From NCBI GenBank assembly GCA_039934635.1, contig JBDTLT010000075.1, positions 1-22,338 on the forward strand: a DNA stretch of 22,338 nt, written 5' to 3'. The notes beneath the pieces were generated by a model, which was given only the letters and a program-made list of their open reading frames with translations, did no database searches and was not told the DNA's origin. This stretch comes from DATLFA01 sp039934635 (lineage in GTDB: Bacteria; Actinomycetota; Acidimicrobiia; Acidimicrobiales; WLNW01). This document shows, piece after piece, positions 7,172-13,702 of this stretch (within the stretch, counting starts at the first letter, position 1; the number at the start of each line of letters is the position of its first letter). Made by a program: the position numbers and the translations under genes.

Positions 7172-9277
7172 TCAACTGGATTGGTTGTTGGAGCTCGATG
7201 AGCCGATGATGGCGCTCAAACGACTGCCCTGCGAGCGCAGCAGTGCGAGCGAGGTCTCGAGCTGCGTGAACTGTCGTCGCAGCCGTTGTTCGGTCCGCGT
7301 GAGGCGGTCCTGGATGCGTTCGATCTGATCGTTGTACGCGGCCTTCTTGGCACCGACGGAGTTGATCGAATCGGCGAGGGTCACGGTCGCCAGCCCGGTG
7401 GAACCGAGCAAGTTACTCACCGCGCCGGTCACGCCGCCGCCGTAGGTCACAGTGCCTGCGGCACCGACTACCCCCGCGCCGACACGAACGGTCAATCCCT
7501 TCGGCGCACCCACTGTTGCGGACAGCAACTGGCCCCGGCCGGTCGCTGCCTGGCCGCCGATCGTTCCGGCGACGTCGATGCCGGTCGCCGTGCGTTCGAC
7601 GCCGGCCGTCACGCCGAGGCCCGTCGTGTCTGCGCCCACGGCCGATGAGGTGATGCCGAGCGTTGCCGCGCTGCCGTGGTCGACGCTCTCGACCCGCAGC
7701 GCGCCGGCCGCAACCGACGCGCGTGCGCTGACACGCGCTGCGTTCAATGCGGCATTGATCGCGGAGACCACATCGGTCGGTGTCGCCCCGGCCGCCAACG
7801 TGACGGTGGCACTCGCGGTGCCGAGGCGGATGGTGAGGGTTTCGCTCGACGCCAGCGCGGCGAACACGGCGCCGCTCAGTGCGGCGGGGGCCGACGCCGT
7901 GGTGATGTCGATGGCGTAGGTGCCGGCAACGGTGGCGTCGGTCCCGGAGACGAACGATGCGTTCGCGGTGCTCACTGCCGCGCTGCGGCCGAGTAGATCG
8001 GCGACCGCGCTGGTCTGGTCGGTTACCGCAGCCCGCAACATCGTCTCGTCGAGTTGCAGCCGTCCGCTTCGGGCGATGGTGATACCGATCTGCGGCAGCG
8101 CGCGCAGTGATCCGCTGTTGGACACCGTGGTGAGCGCGCTCATCAGCTGTGCGCGGACCGCACGCACCGCCGAATCGCCCATCAACGGGCCGCCCGTCTT
8201 GGTGGTGGCGTCATACGCAGACTGCGTATCGATCGACGTCAGCGTGGCGTTCATCGTGTCGACCCACGCTTTCACCTTCGCCGTCAGATCATCGACGTCT
8301 TTGTCGACGTCGAGGTTTACCGTCACGGTGGGGTCGGCCTGCTTGAGCGTCAAGGTCACACCGTCGTAGAGGTCGCTCACCGTGTTACTCGAGCGAGTCA
8401 CCACGATCCCCGTGTCGCCGATCTCGATGCGCGCATCTTTGGCGGCGGCAATCGTCGTCATCGTGGTGAACGCGGCGGCGATCGGTGCGTCCATTCCGTT
8501 CACTCCGACGAGCAGGCTCTGGGCGGCGCCGGTACCGCGCGAAGTGAGCGCAAGGCGCCGGTCAACCGTCGCTCCACTGGCGAAGTTCACGAGTTGCGCG
8601 CGTGCGGGCGAACCGGCCGTCGACAAGGTGGCCGCCAGCGAGCTGACTGTGGTCGCGGCGTCGGTGGCGATGATCTGCACCTTCGCCGTGCCGGCGGTGA
8701 TCGATGCGCCGAAGGTGAGTGTGACGCCGCCCACCGTCGCGGATGTCGCGTTGGTGGCCACGGTGACCTCGCTCGACCCGAGCGCGATGCGGACCTGACC
8801 GACGCCGGCGGCGGTGATGTTGAGGTCGTAGATCCCGGCAGTTGCGCCGGAATCGGGTGTTATTGCAGTGGCGCCGAGCCCGGCGAGACCACTCGCCACT
8901 ACGAGGCGTCCTACGCCGGTGAGCGCCGTGGTGTCCCCCACTGATGCCGCGGTCGCCAATTGGTGCGCGCCGGCGAGTTGTTGCACACGTACGGCGATGT
9001 GGTCGGGTGGCGTTCCGACGACCGCGGTCGCCGCGACCCGATCGGCCGCCGATGACGTCACCTTGGTCGCGTTGTACGCCGAAGAACGAGAGAGTGCTTG
9101 TGCCGAGAGGCGCAGGCCATCGAGTGACTGCTGCACCGATTTGAGCGCACTGGCGCGCCGATCCCCCTGGAGGATGCGGGCGTTGATGTCGTCGATCGGT
9201 TTGCGCTCGACGGCAAGTAGCTGATTGATGATCGCGGTCGTGTCGAGCCCGGAGACCAATCCATCGATGAGTGCCAA
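7172..9277 (-). CDS. fliD: Filament cap protein FliD (hook-associated protein 2), long form with hook-IN-type repeats
   Basis: A 701-residue FliD, which caps the growing filament and promotes flagellin folding. The N-terminal FliD_N region begins ALIDGLVSGLDTTAIINQLL with VERKPIDDINAR. The C-terminus ends in a coiled coil, roughly residues 640-690, including YNDQIERIQDRLTRTEQRL. The protein is clearly longer than the common 450-500 residues. The extra length is Ala/Thr/Gly/Val-rich and includes a segment like the flagellin hook IN motif (VTLAAGATPTDVVSAINAAL) and probably a second, more diverged copy in the N-terminal half. The start is TTG 9277. The family start MA-x-I-x-GL demands it, GGAGG lies 4 nt upstream, and no in-frame ATG is nearby. 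It follows fliC across a gap with two hairpins. Confidence 0.95.
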   Translation of the reverse strand: MALIDGLVSGLDTTAIINQLLAVERKPIDDINARILQGDRRASALKSVQQSLDGLRLSAQALSRSSAYNATKVTSSAADRVAATAVVGTPPDHIAVRVQQLAGAHQLATAASVGDTTALTGVGRLVVASGLAGLGATAITPDSGATAGIYDLNITAAGVGQVRIALGSSEVTVATNATSATVGGVTLTFGASITAGTAKVQIIATDAATTVSSLAATLSTAGSPARAQLVNFASGATVDRRLALTSRGTGAAQSLLVGVNGMDAPIAAAFTTMTTIAAAKDARIEIGDTGIVVTRSSNTVSDLYDGVTLTLKQADPTVTVNLDVDKDVDDLTAKVKAWVDTMNATLTSIDTQSAYDATTKTGGPLMGDSAVRAVRAQLMSALTTVSNSGSLRALPQIGITIARSGRLQLDETMLRAAVTDQTSAVADLLGRSAAVSTANASFVSGTDATVAGTYAIDITTASAPAALSGAVFAALASSETLTIRLGTASATVTLAAGATPTDVVSAINAALNAARVSARASVAAGALRVESVDHGSAATLGITSSAVGADTTGLGVTAGVERTATGIDVAGTIGGQAATGRGQLLSATVGAPKGLTVRVGAGVVGAAGTVTYGGGVTGAVSNLLGSTGLATVTLADSINSVGAKKAAYNDQIERIQDRLTRTEQRLRRQFTQLETSLALLRSQGSRLSAIIGSSSSNNQSS

Positions 9278-9305
9278 CGGTCCTCCGAGCCAGATCGAAG
9301 CGGAA

Positions 9306-9329
9306 GCCAGCGCAAGGTCGAGCGCTGGC
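9306..9329 (-). other. 8-bp perfect stem-loop in the fliC-fliD gap
   Basis: GCCAGCGC at 9306-9313 pairs exactly with GCGCTGGC at 9322-9329 around an 8-nt loop. It lies 29 nt upstream of the fliD start and 13 nt after the larger 9343-9372 hairpin. On the minus strand TTCCGCTTCG follows. It may be a second terminator, a processing or stabilising element at the flagellin mRNA 3' end, or part of the fliD leader. Confidence 0.5.
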
Positions 9330-9342
9330 CATTACTGCGCGG

Positions 9343-9372
9343 AATGCGGGCGCCCGCGTGGGCGCCCGCATT
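9343..9372 (-). terminator. 13-bp GC-rich hairpin after fliC, terminator-like
   Basis: AATGCGGGCGCCC at 9343-9355 pairs exactly with GGGCGCCCGCATT at 9360-9372 with a 4-nt loop. It begins 10 nt after the fliC stop in the direction of transcription. No U tract follows on the minus strand; on the plus strand the stem is followed by TCGCTTT. It is suited to protecting the flagellin mRNA 3' end or lowering read-through into fliD. Confidence 0.65.
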
Positions 9373-9382
9373 TCGCTTTGAA

Positions 9383-10207
9383 CTAGCCGCGCAGCAGAGT
9401 GAGCACGGACTGTGACGTCGAGTTGGCTTGCGCCAGCATCGCCGTACCAGCCTGCACCATGATCTGGTTACGGGTCAGTGACGTCATCTCGCCCGCCATG
9501 TCGGCGTCACGGATGCGAGCCTCGGAAGCCGAGAGGTTTTCGACTGCGACGCCCAAGCTGTTGATGGTGTGCTCGAAGCGGTTCTGCGCCGCACCGAGCT
9601 TGCCCCGCACGCCGGAGACCGTGGTGATCGCGGCGTCGATCGCGGTTTGCGCCGCGAGCTGACCGGCCGAGGTCGACAACACGTTGGCGTTGACGGCCAA
9701 AGTGGTCGACGAAACGCCCGTGATGGTGATCGAGATCTGCTCTGCGGCGGCAACTGTCGAGCCGACCTGGAACGTCTTCGCCGTGTAGTTGCCGTCGAGC
9801 AACTTGACGCCGTTGAAATTCGTGGTCGTACCGATGCGGTCGAGTTCTGCGACCAGCGCGTCGTTCTCGTCTTGGATTGCGGTGAGCGAGGTGGTGCTGT
9901 TGGAGCCCAAGTTCGCCGCTTGCACGTTGAGGTCACGCATGCGCTGCAGGATCGATTGCACTTCGGTGAGTGCACCTTCAGCGGTCTGCACGACCGAGAT
10001 CCCGTCCTGAGCGTTGCGCATGGCAACCTTCAGGCCACCGACCTGCGAGCGCAAGCCTTCGGAGATCACGAGACCGGCGGCGTCGTCCGCAGCCCGGTTG
10101 ATACGAAAACCCGAGCTCAACTTCTCGAGCGACTTACCCTGCGCGGTCTCGTTGACCGACAGGTTCCGCAACGCGTTTACCGCGCTGATATTCTGATTGA
10201 TACGCAT
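9383..10207 (-). CDS. fliC: Flagellin
   Basis: A 274-residue flagellin, the filament subunit. The N-terminal D0/D1 region starts MRINQNISAVNALRNL and includes SSGFRINRAADDAAGLVISE and AQDGISVVQTAEGALTEV. The C-terminal D1/D0 region has RIRDADMAGEMTSLTRNQ and ends QSVLTLLRG. Only about 70-90 variable residues lie between, so this is a short flagellin with little or no D2/D3. The segment LQRMRDLNVQAANL keeps the Arg and Leu positions corresponding to R90 and L94 of Salmonella FliC, important for TLR5 recognition, and AIQDE keeps the acidic residue. ATG 10207 has a perfect AAGGAGGA upstream; an upstream in-frame start at 10255 is rejected. The leader carries a candidate CsrA site. Confidence 0.97.
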   Translation of the reverse strand: MRINQNISAVNALRNLSVNETAQGKSLEKLSSGFRINRAADDAAGLVISEGLRSQVGGLKVAMRNAQDGISVVQTAEGALTEVQSILQRMRDLNVQAANLGSNSTTSLTAIQDENDALVAELDRIGTTTNFNGVKLLDGNYTAKTFQVGSTVAAAEQISITITGVSSTTLAVNANVLSTSAGQLAAQTAIDAAITTVSGVRGKLGAAQNRFEHTINSLGVAVENLSASEARIRDADMAGEMTSLTRNQIMVQAGTAMLAQANSTSQSVLTLLRG

Positions 10208-10215
10208 TGAAAGTG

Positions 10216-10251
10216 TCCTCCTTGGAACATTCGCCGGTATCCGTTCCGGCG
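10216..10251 (-). promoter_or_regulatory. Candidate CsrA-binding leader and Shine-Dalgarno of fliC
   Basis: On the minus strand a 6-bp stem, CGCCGG (10251-10246) with CCGGCG (10237-10232), holds the loop AACGGATA. This presents ACGGAT, a good match to the loop GGA motif that CsrA recognises. Eight nucleotides further on is AAGGAGGA (10223-10216), the fliC ribosome binding site, itself an AGGA site, 8 nt before ATG. A pair of GGA sites, one in a hairpin and one on the SD, is the known layout of CsrA-repressed flagellin (hag) in Bacillus subtilis. csrA and fliW are the two genes upstream. Binding is inferred. Confidence 0.6.
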
Positions 10252-10257
10252 GCAATA

Positions 10258-10284
10258 GATTCGACGGAGGCGGGGCGCATTAAA
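10258..10284 (-). promoter_or_regulatory. Possible sigma-28-like promoter for fliC
   Basis: On the minus strand TTTAA, overlapping the csrA stop codon, is followed after 14 nt by GTCGAATC (10265-10258). This loosely matches TAAA-N15-GCCGATAA. It would start transcription close to the CsrA hairpin. The match is weak and chance is possible; read-through from csrA is an alternative source of transcript. Confidence 0.25.
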
Positions 10285-10546
10285 GGGGTTTGCGAAAACG
10301 TTGATGTTCCGGCCGGTTGCGGGCGGGCGGTCGAGGCTTGATCAGTTCGACATCGCCGCGGTCGGTGGTCGCGGCCTGCTGGTTCGCATCGAGGATCTGC
10401 TGGTGGATCTCTTCGCGATGCACGGTGACGTTGCGCGGTGCCTCGATGCCGATGCGCACCTGGTCTCCCCGCGCGTCGAGCACAGTGATCCGAATGGACC
10501 CCGCGATGACGATCGATTCGCCGGCTTTCCTCGTCAGGATCAACAT
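10280..10546 (-). CDS. csrA: Carbon storage regulator CsrA (translational repressor)
   Basis: An 88-residue CsrA. The family core MLILTRKAGESIVIAGSI and VRIGIEAPRNVTVHREEI is complete, including L4 and the RNA-contacting R44. CsrA dimers bind GGA motifs in mRNA leaders and typically block translation of flagellin until relieved by FliW. A basic C-terminal extension of about 30 residues, ending ARNRPEHQRFRKPL, goes beyond the usual 60-75. ATG 10546 overlaps the end of fliW by 7 nt, so fliW and csrA are coupled. Longer upstream frames overlap fliW in another frame and are rejected. A putative target lies directly downstream in the fliC leader. Confidence 0.96.
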   Translation of the reverse strand: MLILTRKAGESIVIAGSIRITVLDARGDQVRIGIEAPRNVTVHREEIHQQILDANQQAATTDRGDVELIKPRPPARNRPEHQRFRKPL

Positions 10547-10989
10547 GGTGTCACCCCGACGCGGGCGTCGATGGGCCACGGCTGGTCGTGCAACACCACT
10601 TGACGGGCCTGGCGGGACTTCAAGTTGATGACAACCGGGCCCATCAGGTTGGCGGTGACGACCTCGCGATCGCGGTCCACCGTGAGCAGGCACAACACCG
10701 AGGCGTCATCGGCGGAGTCGAGGTGCAGTGCCTCGCGGTCGTCGTCGGGAATGTCCGGTTCGTAGTCCGGGAAGTTGAGCCAGGGCGACGCGGTCAAGAA
10801 CGCCAACGAACCGTCGTCGACCGACTGAAGCCAGTAGAGATCACTGTCGGCGTCGACGGCGATCAACGCGAAGCGCCGCGCGTCGGGGAACCCCAACAAC
10901 CCGTCCTCGAACACCACCGTTTCGGCCGGCGGCACCTCGATCGCGCCAAAGCGCGTCGTTGCCACCCGCAGGGGCTCGATCGTCGACAT
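10540..10989 (-). CDS. fliW: Flagellar assembly factor FliW
   Basis: A 149-residue FliW. It shows the N-terminal strand pattern TTRFGAIEVPPAETVVFEDG followed by LLGFPDARRFALI, then LYWLQSVDDGSLAFL, and near the end VTANLMGPVVINLKSRQARQ. FliW binds free flagellin. When flagellin is exported, FliW is released and binds CsrA, relieving repression of flagellin translation. ATG 10989 overlaps the peptidase stop as TGATG, with AAAGG about 10 nt upstream, and the csrA start lies inside its last codons. The order peptidase-fliW-csrA-fliC places sensor, repressor and target in one unit. Confidence 0.95.
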   Translation of the reverse strand: MSTIEPLRVATTRFGAIEVPPAETVVFEDGLLGFPDARRFALIAVDADSDLYWLQSVDDGSLAFLTASPWLNFPDYEPDIPDDDREALHLDSADDASVLCLLTVDRDREVVTANLMGPVVINLKSRQARQVVLHDQPWPIDARVGVTPC

Positions 10990-11651
10990 CACAGCAAGCC
11001 TTTCGTCGTCGCAGTCGTGCGGCCAGCCGCAGTTGCCCGATACGTCCAATGCCACGGTTCACGAGGCACATCTTCGGCAAAGCCATAGCGCGCCGCGTTG
11101 GCGCGCATCCATGTAGTGGCCCTGCCATTGAGATCGAGATCGACCGCCAACCCCCAACCATGCGCACTCGTGCCGGGTTCGGCCGCGAGCCCGCCCTCAC
11201 CGTATCGGCCCTGGCTCTCCACCATCGCGGCTTGCTCATCGAGCGAGCGATACGAGTCCGAGACACTCAAGGTCACTCCGTCACGACGCGCGTCGGCGGC
11301 CATCGCCTTGAACGCCGCCGCGGCATCGCGGGAAAGCCGATGATCGCCCTGACCGATCGACTCGAGCAAGGACGCGGGGATGCGTCCGTTGCCCCAACTC
11401 ACCAACTCGCCCGGTGGCTGCAACGCGCCGTACGGCGCCGAAGCGCCGACCGCGCTGCTGAGCGCTTGCCCGTACGAAGACTGGATGGCAGAGGATTGGG
11501 CGCCGAACGCTTGATTGCCGACGGCCCCGGACGACCGTGTCTCGGCTTGAAGGATGTCGCGGAATTGCTTTCCCGCGTCAGCGACGCCGAGTGACGATGT
11601 CTTTGCTCGTATTTCGCTCATTCTGAGCTCGATGCTGCGCAGCCGTTCCAT
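10989..11651 (-). CDS. Flagellar-operon M15 (VanY/LAS-type) peptidoglycan peptidase
   Basis: A 220-residue protein. The N-terminal 40 residues form a charged helix (MERLRSIELRMSEIRAK) and a Ser/Gly/Gln-rich linker runs to about 85. A complete LAS/M15B metallopeptidase domain follows: SDSYRS (131-136), SAHGWGLAVDL with zinc ligands H164 and D171, and EPWHW with catalytic E198 and ligand H201. Such enzymes are DD- or LD-carboxypeptidases or endopeptidases acting on stem peptides. No signal peptide is visible, so export through the flagellar system is possible, as for FlgJ. ATG 11651 has GGAGG 4 nt upstream; ATG 11672 and ATG 11741 are alternative longer starts. It likely opens the wall for the rod, though no rod-cap domain is recognised. 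Confidence 0.85.
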   Translation of the reverse strand: MERLRSIELRMSEIRAKTSSLGVADAGKQFRDILQAETRSSGAVGNQAFGAQSSAIQSSYGQALSSAVGASAPYGALQPPGELVSWGNGRIPASLLESIGQGDHRLSRDAAAAFKAMAADARRDGVTLSVSDSYRSLDEQAAMVESQGRYGEGGLAAEPGTSAHGWGLAVDLDLNGRATTWMRANAARYGFAEDVPREPWHWTYRATAAGRTTATTKGLL

Positions 11652-11685
11652 CTGTCCTCCGACGGTACTCATCGGCAGGCACCCC

Positions 11686-11713
11686 GAGTCGGCCAGCACG
11701 GCCCTCCAGTTTT
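11686..11713 (-). promoter_or_regulatory. Possible sigma-28-like promoter for the peptidase-fliW-csrA unit
   Basis: On the minus strand an A-rich AAAAC (11713-11709) is followed after 15 nt by GCCGACTC (11693-11686), loosely matching a sigma-28-type promoter. It lies 34 nt upstream of ATG 11651, which fits the shorter start of the peptidase. Candidate only. Confidence 0.3.
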
Positions 11714-11727
11714 GATCATTTCGTGTT

Positions 11728-11753
11728 TCAAACGCGGGCATACCCGCCGACCT
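11728..11753 (+). promoter_or_regulatory. Possible sigma-28-like promoter for flgN-flgK-flgL
   Basis: TCAA at 11728-11731 is followed after 14 nt by GCCGACCT at 11746-11753, in the divergent gap and 58 nt upstream of the flgN GTG. A 5-bp inverted repeat (GCGGG-CATA-CCCGC, 11734-11747) lies in the spacer. It resembles the GCCGATAA-type -10, but the match is short. Confidence 0.3.
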
Positions 11754-11811
11754 CGTGAGTGCGCCACCGCGAGTGCGGTCGCGTCATCTCGACAGTGCCG
11801 GAGGACAGCGC

Positions 11812-12318
11812 GTGAGCATGGAGGAATTGGCGAGCGTCTTGACCCACGAGCGACGCCTACTCGGCGAGCTCGTCTACCGGCTCGAGGCATTGCTCTATTT
11901 CGCGTCGCGCGATGACATGGAGTTGCTCGAACGCGCGGCCGCCGAGGCCACCGACGCGATCAATGCCGTGCGCGACGCCGACGCCACGCGCGCTGCCGCG
12001 ATCGCCCGCGTGGCGGCCACGCGCGGCGTCGCACCTGCGGCCGTCACCCTGCGAGTCCTCGCAGAAGACGATCCGGCACAGAACCCGCTGGCGTCGCTCT
12101 TCGCGCAATTGCGCGTCGACTTCCTCGCGCTCACTGCCAAAGTGGAGAAGATCCAAGGCTCGTTGACCGCGTCGATGGGATCGCTGCATCGCCATGTCGC
12201 GACCGTGCTCGATTCGCTCGTGGCGCCGGCGGACAAGAACGCGGCGACCACGTATGGCCCCCGCGGCTTCGCGGTCCGGCCGTACGCATTGTCTACGAGA
12301 GATCTCGGCGGCCTCTGA
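11812..12318 (+). CDS. flgN: FlgN-family chaperone for hook-filament junction proteins
   Basis: A 168-residue, mostly helical protein with the FlgN pattern: an N-terminal helix MEELASVLTHERRLLGELVY, long Ala-rich helices, and a C-terminal helical region. FlgN keeps FlgK and FlgL export-competent, and these are exactly the next two genes. GTG 11812 has GGAGG 7 nt upstream; ATG 11818, two codons on, and the longer GTG 11755 are less well supported. The stop overlaps the flgK ATG as TGATG. FlgN sequences diverge strongly, so the call leans on position, size and helical pattern. Confidence 0.82.
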   Translation: MSMEELASVLTHERRLLGELVYRLEALLYFASRDDMELLERAAAEATDAINAVRDADATRAAAIARVAATRGVAPAAVTLRVLAEDDPAQNPLASLFAQLRVDFLALTAKVEKIQGSLTASMGSLHRHVATVLDSLVAPADKNAATTYGPRGFAVRPYALSTRDLGGL

Positions 12319-13691
12319 TGCTGCGCGGTCTATCCATTGCTGCGTCCGGCTTGAACGCCGCGCAACGAGGGCTGGACGTCACCGCGCACAACATCGCGAA
12401 CGCAAACACGGTTGGCTACACCAGGCAACAAGTCGTGCAGGTCGCCAACAAGCCGAGCATCGGCGGTGTGCCGCTGCAAGGCCCCGGTACGTTCGGCAAC
12501 GGCGCCACCGTGCAAGAGGTGCGCCAACTCCGCGACGGTCTCGTGGACGACATCCGTCGTACCTCGCTGTCCGACAAGGGCGCCGCACAACATCTCGCAA
12601 CGGCGATGCGTGACCTCGAAGCGATCGTCGGCCCCCTCGACAGCGGGCTGTCCGCCGACTTCGACAACTTCTGGAATTCGTGGAACGAGGTCAACCTCCA
12701 TCCCGAACAGGTGGCCCCGCGGGGCGCCGTCATCGACGCCGCGCAAAAGCTGGCCGCTGACCTTCGCAACGCGCGTGCGCAGATCGATGGAATCTCGACT
12801 CGTTGCACCCAACAACTCGGCGCTGACGCCCAAGAGGTGAACGCCGCGGCCCGCGAGGTCGCGAGCCTCAACCAAACGATCCTCGAAGTCACCTCGGGTG
12901 GCGGTCAACCGAATGACCTCTTCGATCAACGGGCGATCGCCATCGATCGCCTGGCCGAATTGACCGGCGCGACCATCCGTCGCAATGGACCGACGGTCGA
13001 CGTCGTCGTCGGCGGCGCGATCCTCGTCAGCGGCGGGACGGCCAGCACGATGGCCGTGTCCGGCAATCCCCCGACGGTCACCGTCGATGGCGCGGTGGCG
13101 AAGGTCGGCGGCGCCATGGGCGCGGCGCAACAAGTCGCCGGCAGCGGCCTCGACGACCTCCGCACCCGACTCGACCTCTTGGCCGTCGGCCTGCGCGACG
13201 CGCTCAACAGCGCACACGCGAACGGGTTCGACCTCGACGGCAACCCCGGCGGACCGATCTTCACCGGTACCGGCGCATCGTCGTTCGCCGTTGATGCCGC
13301 GTTGACGGCGCGGCGACTCGCCGCTTCGGCAACGGGAGCCGCGGCAGATGGCAACAATGCCCTCGTCATCTCTGGGCTGCGCGACGGAACGATCATCGGC
13401 AGTGTGAACGCCCCCGCGTCGCTCACACTGCGAACGCGCGATGCCCTCGCTGATCTCACCGCGGTCGTCGGCGTCAGCGCGGCCGCCGCCGATCGCACCG
13501 AACAAATGGTCGGCAGCGCACTCGCCGCCGCCGATGCTCGGCGTGACGAGGTGAGCGGCGTCTCCATCGACGAAGAGATGACGCAACTCATGCGCTACCA
13601 GCGGGCGTACGAAGCCGCCGCTCGTGTCGTGACCGCGATGGACGACGTGCTCGACACGCTCGTCAACCGACTCGGCCTCGTCGGCCGGTAG
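12318..13691 (+). CDS. flgK: Hook-filament junction protein FlgK (HAP1)
   Basis: A 457-residue FlgK. The N-terminal rod-type motif GLSIAASGLNAAQRGLDVTA is followed by HNIANANTVGYTRQQV. The C-terminus carries VSIDEEMTQLMRYQRAYEAA and ends in the helical VLDTLVNRLGLVGR. FlgK forms the first ring between hook and filament. It is shorter than the enterobacterial protein (about 547 aa), consistent with a reduced outer domain. It follows flgN with a 1-nt overlap and precedes flgL by 11 nt. Confidence 0.96.
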   Translation: MLRGLSIAASGLNAAQRGLDVTAHNIANANTVGYTRQQVVQVANKPSIGGVPLQGPGTFGNGATVQEVRQLRDGLVDDIRRTSLSDKGAAQHLATAMRDLEAIVGPLDSGLSADFDNFWNSWNEVNLHPEQVAPRGAVIDAAQKLAADLRNARAQIDGISTRCTQQLGADAQEVNAAAREVASLNQTILEVTSGGGQPNDLFDQRAIAIDRLAELTGATIRRNGPTVDVVVGGAILVSGGTASTMAVSGNPPTVTVDGAVAKVGGAMGAAQQVAGSGLDDLRTRLDLLAVGLRDALNSAHANGFDLDGNPGGPIFTGTGASSFAVDAALTARRLAASATGAAADGNNALVISGLRDGTIIGSVNAPASLTLRTRDALADLTAVVGVSAAAADRTEQMVGSALAAADARRDEVSGVSIDEEMTQLMRYQRAYEAAARVVTAMDDVLDTLVNRLGLVGR

Positions 13692-13702
13692 GAGAGAGTC
13701 CC

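Noticed and set aside
7172..9277. Several plus-strand frames opposite fliD, up to about 155 codons
   Set aside because: Mirror images of the Ala/Thr/Val-rich FliD repeats; no start signals and no continuous long frame.
11734..11747. GCGGG-CATA-CCCGC inverted repeat as an operator
   Set aside because: Only 5 bp per arm in GC-rich DNA, so too short to claim as a regulator site on its own.
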